A stretch of 7,490 nucleotides of DNA from Actinomycetota bacterium. GTDB lineage: Bacteria; Actinomycetota; Actinomycetes; S36-B12; CAIYMF01. The position numbers and the translations under genes are program-made. The notes below the pieces were generated by a model. The model made no database searches. It was not told where the DNA came from and saw only the letters and a program-made list of their open reading frames with translations. The stretch is taken from assembly GCA_009699025.1 (NCBI GenBank), contig WLOZ01000082.1, positions 1-7,490 on the forward strand, written 5' to 3'. This document shows positions 1 through 5,637 of the stretch, piece after piece (the first letter of the stretch is position 1; each line of letters starts with the position of its first letter).

Positions 1-3000
1 AGCTCGACCCGGTGACCTGGCGGGTGCTGAGCAGCACCGACCCCGCGGGTCTCACGGTGTCCGCCAGCACGGGCCCAACCCTGCGCTCGACCACCGACAA
101 GGCTGGGCGGGTCACCACGTACGGCTACGACGACCTCGGGCAGGTCACCTCGGTGAGCGGTCCGGTGGAGCCGGGCGCCGAGGGCCTGCGCAGTGCCACC
201 CAGCGCGACACCACGCGCACGGCAGGAGGCGACGACAAGCCCCTGGCCGGCCTGCGTGCTGTCGTTTTCGCGCAGCCGAACTTCCTGGGCGGATCGCGAT
301 CGCAGTACTTACCGGCCGACCCCGATCGCGGCAGCCTGTCTGCCTCCTGGAGCGGACGTCCCGCGACGTTCTCCGGCCAGGCGGCCGGCGTGTGGAACCC
401 CGACGACTCCGACGACGCCGCAGGGCACGCCGACGGGTGGCGGTTCCTGCTCACCGCGTCCGGCGGCTCCGACGCCGAGCTCGTGGTGGGCGGCAACCTG
501 TGCGCGGAGAATGTGCCGTGCACCGTGAGCGGCCTGCCGACGGGCCCGAAGGCGGTGCGGGTGCAGCTACGCCGCGCGGGCACCTCGGGCTGGTTCCAGG
601 TGACGGCCGCCCCGGTCGGCAGGCCGCTGGTGGTGCTGCCCTCCACGGAGGTTGGCCCCGGCTACGGACTCACCACCGTGGCGGGCTCGAACGACGATCT
701 GCCGGGAGCGCCCGCGGCGGGTGCGCAGACCCTGTACAAGTACGCAGACCCGGCGAGCAGCATCCCCAGCAGCACCGTCACCCCCGGCGGCCTCGCCACC
801 GCGCTCGCCCACGAGGCCGGAGCCACCGGCAACAACGACTGGGGCCGGCTCACCTCGACCACCACGCCGGGCGGCCGCGTGTCGGCCACGGCCTACTGGG
901 ACGACAACGTCGATGCGACCCTGCCCGCTCCCTGCGGTGGCGGGACCCAACGCCAGTCCGGCCAGGTGCGCTCGGTCACTCTCGTCGACGGCCGTGTCGT
1001 GCAGTCGTGGTTCGACCTGCGCGGCCAGGAGCGCGCGACAGTCATCACCGGTGACGGCCTGAGCCAGACATACTGCACCTCGTACTTCGCTGACGGTGCG
1101 GTCGCCACCACCGGAGTCTTCGACACTGCGGGCGACCTGATCGAGTCGAGTGCCACCACCCGTGTGAGCCCGTTGACGACCTCGCTGCTCGTCACTCACG
1201 GACCTGCGGCGCCGGTGAACCCTGGCACAAGCGTCACCACCACCAGCACGGTCGACCTGCGAGGTCGCGACGTGTCGAGCACCGACGCGGCCGGGAGCAC
1301 CACCACCGTCGAGTACGACGTGCTGGGCAACGTCACCAGCCGCACCACCACTCCCCCTGCGGGCTCCGGCTCGCCGGCGCTGGTGGTGGCCTCCACCTAC
1401 CGCGCCGAGGACGGCCGGCTGGCGACCGTGAGCGTCAACGGGGTCATCGCCGCGACCGTTCTGTACGACCCGACGAGCGGGCGGGTGAGCCGCATCACGT
1501 ACCCCAACGGGATCCGCACCGGTTACTCGTGGCAGCCCAACGGACCCCTCGGGTCGGTGGCCGTGGTCACCGGCATCGCCGACCTCGGCACCGTGACCGA
1601 GCGGCGCACCGTGTCGGCGTTCGGCCGGGTCGAATCGTCGGTGGCGCGCACGTCGGGCATGCTCGCCTTCAGCGAGCAGCGGGGCTATCAGTACGACGCG
1701 GCAGGGCGACTTGCCTCGGCCGTCATCAGCACCACCAACGGCAGTGCGCCGGCCGCCGCGAGCTTCGCCTACGGCTACGGCGCCCAGAACGCCGGCTGCC
1801 CCACGGGCTACGCCGGCGCTGGCAAGGACGGCCTGCGCACCAGCGGCCGTGTCAACGGCACGGCGTACGTGGTGTGCCACGACTCGCTCGGCCGGCTGTC
1901 GTCCACCACCAGCCCGCTGGTCACCGGTGGCGGCGATCCTGCCAGCGCCACCCACGACGGGCTCGGTCGCCTGCTCACCCTGGGCGGCGCACGCCCCCTC
2001 TCGCTCACGTGGGGCGTGGGCGGCAGCGTGGCGGTGATCGACGAGTCCGACGCGGGTGGCGGCCACAGCGTGACGACCACTCTCGACGAGTACGGCGGCG
2101 AGATCCTCGACCAGACCGTGCTGAGCGACGCGGGCACCGACACGGTGCGGCTCTCCGGGCCCTTCCGACTGCGCCTCACGTCGGGTGAGGTCACCGGCAC
2201 CGCCAGCCTGCAGTACGGGCTGCCCGGCGGCGCGACCGTGACCCTCACCACGGGCAGCGAGGCCACCCTCAGCCTGCCCGGCGTCGACGGCTCGGCGCTG
2301 GTTACCCTGCCCGTGCCGTCGCTGGGCGCGGGCACCAGCGCCACTGCCAGCATTGCCGGTCGGTTCGGCCCCTACGGCGAGCCGCTGGCCGACATCCCCA
2401 CCGACACCGGCAGCGCCCTGCCGGCCTACACGTGGAAGGCTTCGGCGCGGCAGCAGACCATGGCCGGAACCAGCAGCATCACACTGCTGCCCGCGCGCGC
2501 CTACGCGCCCCTGGTCGGAGAGTTCCTCTCGCCCGACCCGGTGCCCGACGCGGCCAGCAACCTCTACGCCTACACCGACGGTGACCCCGTCAACCAGAGC
2601 GACCCCACCGGTGGGAGCTCCGATGACAGTAGCCTCACCATCGTCACCGGTGTGCTGTCAGCGGCTGGTCTGTTCGGGAGTATGTGGGGCGGCTACGCCA
2701 TCGGGCGGTACAAGGAGTTGGCCCGATTCGCCGGCTGGGGCGCCTCGGTGGCCGGAGCGCTGATGGCGGGCGTCAACGCCAGCCTCGCGGCCAAGAGCCA
2801 GAACGCCGACAACGGGGCCACGGTGGCCATCGGCCTCGCGGCGGCCGCAGGATCCGGGGTCGCTAGCTACGGCAGCTACCGGTTCGGGGTCAACCGGGGT
2901 CGTGTCGTCAGGAACGCTCGGGCGGCGCAGTTGGGCCGTGACAGGCAGGCGCAGAACTCCTTGAAGCAGCAGACCAAGGTGCAGAAGTTCACCCGGAGGG

Positions 3001-3239
3001 GGCTGGAGGCGACCGAACGCGTGAAGACGGAGGGCTACATGGGAGCCGTGACCAACGACCGCAACGTCAAGGCCATGGTGCAGTCGAAGTACGAGCCGAA
3101 TGTGGTCATCAGGGAGGAGCCGCTCAGCACGCGGTACTCCTCCGGGATCGACGGGAGCCGTCGCGGCTCAGGAAGCGTGTCCGACGACCTCGACAACCTG
3201 TCGATGATGCAGGGGGGCAGCTTCGTGGGGTCGGAGTAG
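1..3239 (+). CDS. RHS/YD-repeat protein with PA14-like domain and variable C-terminal tail (5' end outside window)
   Basis: The frame is open from the left edge (first full codon CTC at 3-5) to TAG at 3237-3239, so 1078 codons are seen and the true start lies upstream. The GTG at 12 is internal. The order follows the actinobacterial PA14-RHS family. A YD repeat (GYDDLGQVTSV, about 99-155) is followed by a PA14-like domain (about 243-620). Degenerate and clear RHS repeats follow: DLRGR and YDVLGNVTSR at about 1255-1347, YDAAGRLASA at about 1690-1720, HDSLGRLSS at about 1876-1905 and HDGLGRLL at about 1954-1980. The RHS-associated core is at about 2200-2612 and a non-repeat tail at 2613-3236. 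RHS repeats form a hollow beta-shell that encloses a C-terminal domain, often a toxin; such proteins are secreted or surface-bound. No toxin family is recognised in this tail. The reading frame is intact. Family assignment is firm; function (contact-dependent toxin, adhesin or anchored surface protein) is open. Confidence 0.96.
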   Translation, partial: LDPVTWRVLSSTDPAGLTVSASTGPTLRSTTDKAGRVTTYGYDDLGQVTSVSGPVEPGAEGLRSATQRDTTRTAGGDDKPLAGLRAVVFAQPNFLGGSRSQYLPADPDRGSLSASWSGRPATFSGQAAGVWNPDDSDDAAGHADGWRFLLTASGGSDAELVVGGNLCAENVPCTVSGLPTGPKAVRVQLRRAGTSGWFQVTAAPVGRPLVVLPSTEVGPGYGLTTVAGSNDDLPGAPAAGAQTLYKYADPASSIPSSTVTPGGLATALAHEAGATGNNDWGRLTSTTTPGGRVSATAYWDDNVDATLPAPCGGGTQRQSGQVRSVTLVDGRVVQSWFDLRGQERATVITGDGLSQTYCTSYFADGAVATTGVFDTAGDLIESSATTRVSPLTTSLLVTHGPAAPVNPGTSVTTTSTVDLRGRDVSSTDAAGSTTTVEYDVLGNVTSRTTTPPAGSGSPALVVASTYRAEDGRLATVSVNGVIAATVLYDPTSGRVSRITYPNGIRTGYSWQPNGPLGSVAVVTGIADLGTVTERRTVSAFGRVESSVARTSGMLAFSEQRGYQYDAAGRLASAVISTTNGSAPAAASFAYGYGAQNAGCPTGYAGAGKDGLRTSGRVNGTAYVVCHDSLGRLSSTTSPLVTGGGDPASATHDGLGRLLTLGGARPLSLTWGVGGSVAVIDESDAGGGHSVTTTLDEYGGEILDQTVLSDAGTDTVRLSGPFRLRLTSGEVTGTASLQYGLPGGATVTLTTGSEATLSLPGVDGSALVTLPVPSLGAGTSATASIAGRFGPYGEPLADIPTDTGSALPAYTWKASARQQTMAGTSSITLLPARAYAPLVGEFLSPDPVPDAASNLYAYTDGDPVNQSDPTGGSSDDSSLTIVTGVLSAAGLFGSMWGGYAIGRYKELARFAGWGASVAGALMAGVNASLAAKSQNADNGATVAIGLAAAAGSGVASYGSYRFGVNRGRVVRNARAAQLGRDRQAQNSLKQQTKVQKFTRRGLEATERVKTEGYMGAVTNDRNVKAMVQSKYEPNVVIREEPLSTRYSSGIDGSRRGSGSVSDDLDNLSMMQGGSFVGSE
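243..620 (+). other. PA14-like carbohydrate-binding domain inserted in the RHS protein
   Basis: The translated segment starts with LAGLRAVVFAQPNFLGG, contains SASWSGRPATFSGQ and GWRFLLTASGGSDAELVVGG, and ends near FQVTAAPVG. This matches the PA14 beta-sandwich pattern: 'gL.a.yf.n..f.G', then 'w.G', then 'G.y.f.l..dg...l.vdg'. Its place, just after a YD repeat and before a YGLTT motif, is where related actinobacterial RHS proteins carry PA14. PA14 domains often bind glycans, so a role in attachment to cell wall or target surface is possible. The acidic DDG-type loop is weakened here to GGSD, and a Cys pair (NLC...VPC) sits beside it, so ligand binding is uncertain. Confidence 0.65.
2200..2612 (+). 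other. RHS repeat-associated core domain with degenerate motifs
   Basis: This is the conserved C-terminal plug of RHS proteins. Visible in order are LPGGATVTL, SLPGVDGSALVTL (where relatives have a 'lPn.HGD...T' motif), FGPYGEPL (relatives: YdPfGepl), PARAYAPLVGEFLSPDP (relatives: MGaR.Y.p.lGrFlspDP) and NLYAYTDGDPVN leading to DPTG at 2601-2612. The spacing matches the family well. Three deviations are clear: the HGD motif is lost, MGAR has become LPAR, and the PxxxxDPxGL auto-cleavage motif reads PVNQSDPTGG, with Gly instead of Leu at the last position. In characterised RHS and TcC proteins this motif belongs to an aspartyl self-cleavage site that frees the C-terminal domain. Whether cleavage occurs here is unknown. 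Confidence 0.85.
2613..3236 (+). other. Variable C-terminal domain: three Gly/Ala-rich hydrophobic segments plus basic tail
   Basis: The 208 residues after DPTG match no toxin family I know. Three hydrophobic stretches rich in Gly and Ala are visible at about 2634-2705, 2718-2792 and 2817-2879. They are separated by short polar links (RYKE; KSQNADN) and contain GxxxG-like spacings (for example GWGASVAGALMAG). A strongly basic, Gln-rich stretch follows at about 2880-3032 with at least 14 Arg/Lys, then a polar end with acidic patches. By the positive-inside rule the basic part would stay in the cytosol of whichever membrane is used. Pore-forming or translocating toxin and simple membrane anchor are both consistent. 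G+C is about 64% over 2941-3240 against 73-78% on counted lines of the RHS core, as expected for an exchanged tip. Confidence 0.7.
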
Positions 3240-3250
3240 CCCGGCGCGCA

Positions 3251-3265
3251 AAAGTCTTTGACTTT
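3251..3265 (+). repeat. Small inverted repeat AAAGTC-TTT-GACTTT
   Basis: A perfect 6-bp inverted repeat with a 3-nt spacer lies 12 bp after the stop of the first RHS gene, overlapping the tandem TTTGAC. It could be an operator-like site. As an RNA stem it is AT-rich and weak, so a terminator role is unlikely. Confidence 0.35.
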
Positions 3266-3288
3266 GACTGCTTCGTATGTTCTCTTGG

Positions 3289-3310
3289 TTCGACCGGGGA
3301 TTCCCCCGAA
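3289..3310 (+). other. GC-rich hairpin in the leader, just before the ribosome binding site
   Basis: A stem forms either as CGGGG (3295-3299) with CCCCG (3304-3308) and a 4-nt loop, or as TTCG (3289-3292) plus GGGG (3296-3299) pairing with CCCC (3303-3306) plus CGAA (3307-3310), with a 3-nt bulge and ATT loop. There is no U-tract after it. It ends 11 nt before the GGAGG at 3322. It could be a terminator without U-tract, an mRNA-stabilising element or an attenuator; I cannot choose among these. Confidence 0.4.
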
Positions 3311-3321
3311 TGGTGGCTTGT

Positions 3322-3327
3322 GGAGGT
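3322..3327 (+). promoter_or_regulatory. Ribosome binding site GGAGGT that fixes the start at 3337
   Basis: GGAGGT lies 9 nt upstream of ATG 3337, a normal spacing. The earlier in-frame ATGs at 3277 and 3310 have no comparable site, and using them would place extra residues including Cys and charged residues before the signal peptide. Confidence 0.8.
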
Positions 3328-3336
3328 AGTCGAGCG

Positions 3337-3420
3337 ATGCGCACACGCGGACTGGTTGCGATTTCGGCGGTGGTGAGCCTCGGACTCGGAGGCCTGGCCA
3401 TTCCGGTCGTCTCGAATGCT
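3337..3420 (+). other. Sec signal peptide of the unknown secreted protein
   Basis: Residues 1-28: two Arg in the first four residues, a hydrophobic run from Leu6 to Val25, and S-N-A before the likely cut, followed by an Ala/Pro-rich start of the mature chain (APAPFPA). Cleavage one residue later is also possible. Confidence 0.85.
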
Positions 3421-5505
3421 GCGCCAGCGCCGTTCCCCGCATCACTGACCACGGCAGAGGTCGGGCCCCTCGTGGTCAACCAGGCTCGTGTCACCTTCTC
3501 CGACGCCTTCATCGGCAGGCTTGGCGCGTCGCGCCTGCGAGTCGACTTCGACGGCCCGGTGACGGAGTCCGGCAATGTCCGCACGGTGAGCGTCGGAAAG
3601 CGGGGCAAGGAGGGCTACCAGCTGGTGGGCGCGCTCACGCTCGTGGGTCCGAAGGGCCGCCTCGTCTGCCGGCAGCTCACCGTTGTCACCAGCACCAACC
3701 TCGTCAACTGCGTTCGGGGTGACGGAACGTCGAGGGCCCTGTTCCGCCTCGTCGACAGCACGTCGACCTCGCTGCCGGCCCGGGTGGTGCGGCAGGACGC
3801 AACGTTGAAGATCGCCTCGACGAGAATTGCGCTGTCATTGTTCCTCAGTCTCGGCACCAGGGTCTTCCTCACCAACCCCATGCTCGGCGAGTTCAGCAGC
3901 CTGCGCAAGAACCTGCTCTCGTACTCCTACGACTCCCGGGCCCACTGCGAAATCGACAACTGGGCCTCCGACCTGTCGATCAATCGCGGGTGGGCGCTCC
4001 AGACACTGGTCAACCAGCTGCCCCAGGGCGTCACGGTGAGCCGCTGGGTGAAGGCCCAGGGGGCTGGCTACGAGCTCGTCACCCCCGAGCCGGCGCAGAC
4101 CAACGTAGGCCAGCGCACGCCGAAGATGGAAGGGATCTCCACGCGTACCGCCAAGGAGATCTCCAGCGGCAGCGAGTACTGGACCGACCACTACTGGGAC
4201 GGCTACAACTACGGCTGCAACACCAACGCCCCGTTCGTGGTTGCGCCCGGAGTTGTCAACTCCGGCAAGACGTGGAACTACGACGGCCAGGTGCGCACCT
4301 CCGCCAACCAGAGCGGCGTGCAGAAGCCGAACTGGTGGGCCCAGCCCCGCCAGACCAACCGCGACAGCCCGATCGGCCGCTACTCGTGGACCTGCCGCGG
4401 CACGCCATCGGGCGTCGCCAGGTCCGACGCCTGGTGGTCGAAGGTCAACCAGGGCTCGGGTTTCCTCGGCGACGGTACTCGCACCGCGGGCCCGCGGAAT
4501 GCGGGCAGTGCGCCCGGGTGCCCCGACCAGGTGCTGAACGGAATGAGCGTCACCACCAAGTACGCGATCACCAAGCGTGGCAACCTCGAGGGCCGTAACG
4601 AGTCCGGCTGGCCCCGCGGCTGCACCTCCGACAACTCCGTGGTGGGGTGCTGGGAGGAGGTGTACTCGCTGGCCTCCGAGGGCTGGGACCGCGCCTGGGC
4701 CTACCAGTACCACGTCTTCGCCCCGGCCATGCGGGCCGAGCTGCAGTCCGACGCCCAGATCAAGGTGCCCAGCACCTACGACCCCGATGGCATTGGCTAC
4801 ACCAAGCCCATCACGTGGCGCATCGTGGGCGCCAGCGTGCCGGGCGCGTGGCCGCAGTTCACCGATGTCGACGGGGAGAAGTGGGACAGCTCGGGCATCT
4901 CGAGGTCGCTGCGCCAGCAGAACTGGGCCGTCCCGTCGGAGTTCACGGTTCCGGGCGACAACTCGGTGTACTCGCTCGCCGGATATGGCTCACCCTCGGT
5001 GGGCGAGCAGGCCATGACGTTCTCGCTGGTGGCCGACACCGACGGCACCTGGACGTGGCCCATCAAGCAGGACGTGTCGAATAAGCCGCTCCCGCGGCCG
5101 CAGGTCAACGTCACCCTTCGCTATTCCCTCAGCAACTTCGACGACGGTGGGACATGCACGTCGGCCACGGGCTACGACGACAACCAGTTCGGCGGAGCCA
5201 CCGACACCGCGGGCGCGCACTGCCTGCAGGGCACCATGGTGCCCACCCTGTGGCCCCTGCCGGCAGACGCGAAGAACTACTACAAGCGGGTGCACGACCA
5301 GTACGTGCCTGACCCGACCAACCCCAACAACAAGATCCTCAACAGGCCGAACACCTCGCTGACGTCGACCGTGGTGAAGTCCTGTTACAACGACACTCAG
5401 GTCAAGCTCCAGGACCTGTCGCAGCCGACCGCCCCGGATGTCGGCGCCGACTACACCTGGCCGATCAAGGTCACCGGCCTGATCGACTCCTTCAGCTCCT
5501 GCTGA
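3337..5505 (+). CDS. Secreted cysteine- and tryptophan-rich protein of unknown family, 722 aa
   Basis: I do not recognise this protein. The start at ATG 3337 is set by the GGAGGT before it and gives a classic Sec signal peptide: MRTR, a hydrophobic core of about 20 residues, then a VSNA/AP cleavage site near residue 28. No lipobox, LPxTG signal or C-terminal membrane segment is seen, so free secretion or non-covalent surface binding is expected. The mature part has 12 Cys (residues 111, 125, 204, 294, 353, 395, 429, 438, 607, 629, 683 and the last residue, 722), an even number compatible with disulfides. Residues about 280-470 are dense in Trp and Tyr (YWTDHYWDGYNYGC, NWWAQ, AWWSK, GCWEE). 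The pentapeptide TWPIK occurs twice, at 5053-5067 and 5455-5469, in beta-strand-like contexts. No catalytic motif is apparent. It lies between two RHS genes and ends 21 bp before the second, so a partner of the RHS protein is the best guess. Confidence 0.93.
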   Translation: MRTRGLVAISAVVSLGLGGLAIPVVSNAAPAPFPASLTTAEVGPLVVNQARVTFSDAFIGRLGASRLRVDFDGPVTESGNVRTVSVGKRGKEGYQLVGALTLVGPKGRLVCRQLTVVTSTNLVNCVRGDGTSRALFRLVDSTSTSLPARVVRQDATLKIASTRIALSLFLSLGTRVFLTNPMLGEFSSLRKNLLSYSYDSRAHCEIDNWASDLSINRGWALQTLVNQLPQGVTVSRWVKAQGAGYELVTPEPAQTNVGQRTPKMEGISTRTAKEISSGSEYWTDHYWDGYNYGCNTNAPFVVAPGVVNSGKTWNYDGQVRTSANQSGVQKPNWWAQPRQTNRDSPIGRYSWTCRGTPSGVARSDAWWSKVNQGSGFLGDGTRTAGPRNAGSAPGCPDQVLNGMSVTTKYAITKRGNLEGRNESGWPRGCTSDNSVVGCWEEVYSLASEGWDRAWAYQYHVFAPAMRAELQSDAQIKVPSTYDPDGIGYTKPITWRIVGASVPGAWPQFTDVDGEKWDSSGISRSLRQQNWAVPSEFTVPGDNSVYSLAGYGSPSVGEQAMTFSLVADTDGTWTWPIKQDVSNKPLPRPQVNVTLRYSLSNFDDGGTCTSATGYDDNQFGGATDTAGAHCLQGTMVPTLWPLPADAKNYYKRVHDQYVPDPTNPNNKILNRPNTSLTSTVVKSCYNDTQVKLQDLSQPTAPDVGADYTWPIKVTGLIDSFSSC
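5053..5469 (+). repeat. Two copies of TWPIK bounding the C-terminal region of the unknown secreted protein
   Basis: The identical pentapeptide TWPIK is encoded at 5053-5067 (context DGTWTWPIKQDV) and at 5455-5469 (context ADYTWPIKVTG), 402 bp or 134 codons apart. The codons differ (acg tgg ccc atc aag against acc tgg ccg atc aag), which fits an old internal domain duplication rather than a recent DNA repeat. Outside the pentapeptide the similarity I can see is weak, so the duplication is only a possibility. Confidence 0.4.
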
Positions 5506-5512
5506 GCGGGTC

Positions 5513-5518
5513 GGGAAG
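5513..5518 (+). promoter_or_regulatory. Ribosome binding site GGGAAG for the second RHS gene
   Basis: GGGAAG is a modest Shine-Dalgarno match 8 nt upstream of ATG 5527. The whole gap from the preceding stop is 21 bp, with no room for a terminator, which supports co-transcription with the gene ending at 5505. Confidence 0.6.
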
Positions 5519-5526
5519 CGATCGTC

Positions 5527-5637
5527 ATGCGTCAGGGGTGGAACGCGCGTCGTAGCGCTGCTGTGGCTGCGCTTGCAGTGGCTGCAGTGGTGGGCGCGGG
5601 GCTGCCCGACGTGCTGGCTCCACGGCCGGCGCAGGCG
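5527..5637 (+). other. Signal peptide of the second RHS protein
   Basis: Residues 1-37: a charged start with Arg8-Arg9, a hydrophobic Ala/Val-rich run from about residue 10 to 26, then a Pro-containing region ending A-Q-A. The RR pair lacks the following Phe-Leu-Lys-type context of a Tat signal, so Sec export is more likely. Confidence 0.8.

Larger units (their letters stand above)
3240..3336 (+). promoter_or_regulatory. 97-bp spacer with AT-rich island; possible promoter for the downstream gene pair
   Basis: Positions 3251-3290 are only about 38% G+C in a roughly 70% G+C region. They hold a tandem TTTGAC TTTGAC (3257-3268), each copy giving a -35-like TTGACT (3258-3263 and 3264-3269), and a -10-like TATGTT at 3276-3281. 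The gaps between these (12 and 6 bp) are too short for a standard promoter, and no good -10 lies 16-18 bp from either -35-like box. A -10-driven promoter giving a leader of roughly 50 nt is possible. The composition and the 97-bp gap suggest that the gene at 3337 has its own control. Confidence 0.3.

Noticed and set aside
12..14. GTG at 12 as the start of the first RHS gene
   Set aside because: The frame is already open before it (LDP), there is no ribosome site, and the protein would start in the middle of an RHS repeat region. The gene simply runs in from outside the window.
567..2066. Long minus-strand open frame of about 500 codons inside the first RHS gene
   Set aside because: Its product is a low-complexity Arg/Gly/Ala/Val mix with no motif, and the plus strand encodes an obvious RHS protein. 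It is a high-GC shadow.
3277..3336. Earlier starts at ATG 3277 or ATG 3310 for the secreted protein
   Set aside because: Neither has a ribosome site. ATG 3337 has GGAGGT at good spacing and begins a textbook signal peptide, while the extra residues would overlap the leader hairpin and spoil the signal.
3240..3336. Intrinsic terminator after the first RHS gene
   Set aside because: The GC hairpin at 3289-3310 has no U-tract and lies close to the next ribosome site. The stem at 3251-3265 is short and AT-rich. Neither is a convincing terminator, though a weak one cannot be excluded.
3826..3870. Internal hydrophobic stretch (IALSLFLSLG) as a transmembrane segment of the secreted protein
   Set aside because: Only about ten residues are strongly hydrophobic and Arg follows at once. 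It is more likely a buried strand or helix of a globular domain.
3835..4713. Minus-strand open frame opposite the secreted protein
   Set aside because: Composition is Ala/Gly/Val/Arg rich without domain features, and the plus-strand frame has a signal peptide, a ribosome site and patterned cysteines.
3240..5526. The secreted-protein gene as an insertion that split one RHS gene into two
   Set aside because: The left RHS part is the C-terminal half with a proper stop, and the right part is an N-terminal half with its own signal peptide and start. The order is that of two tandem genes, and no terminal repeats or transposase are present.
5548..5560. Tat (twin-arginine) signal in the second RHS protein
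   Set aside because: There is an Arg-Arg pair, but the next residues are Ser-Ala-Ala rather than the x-Phe-Leu-Lys type context. A Sec signal explains it better.
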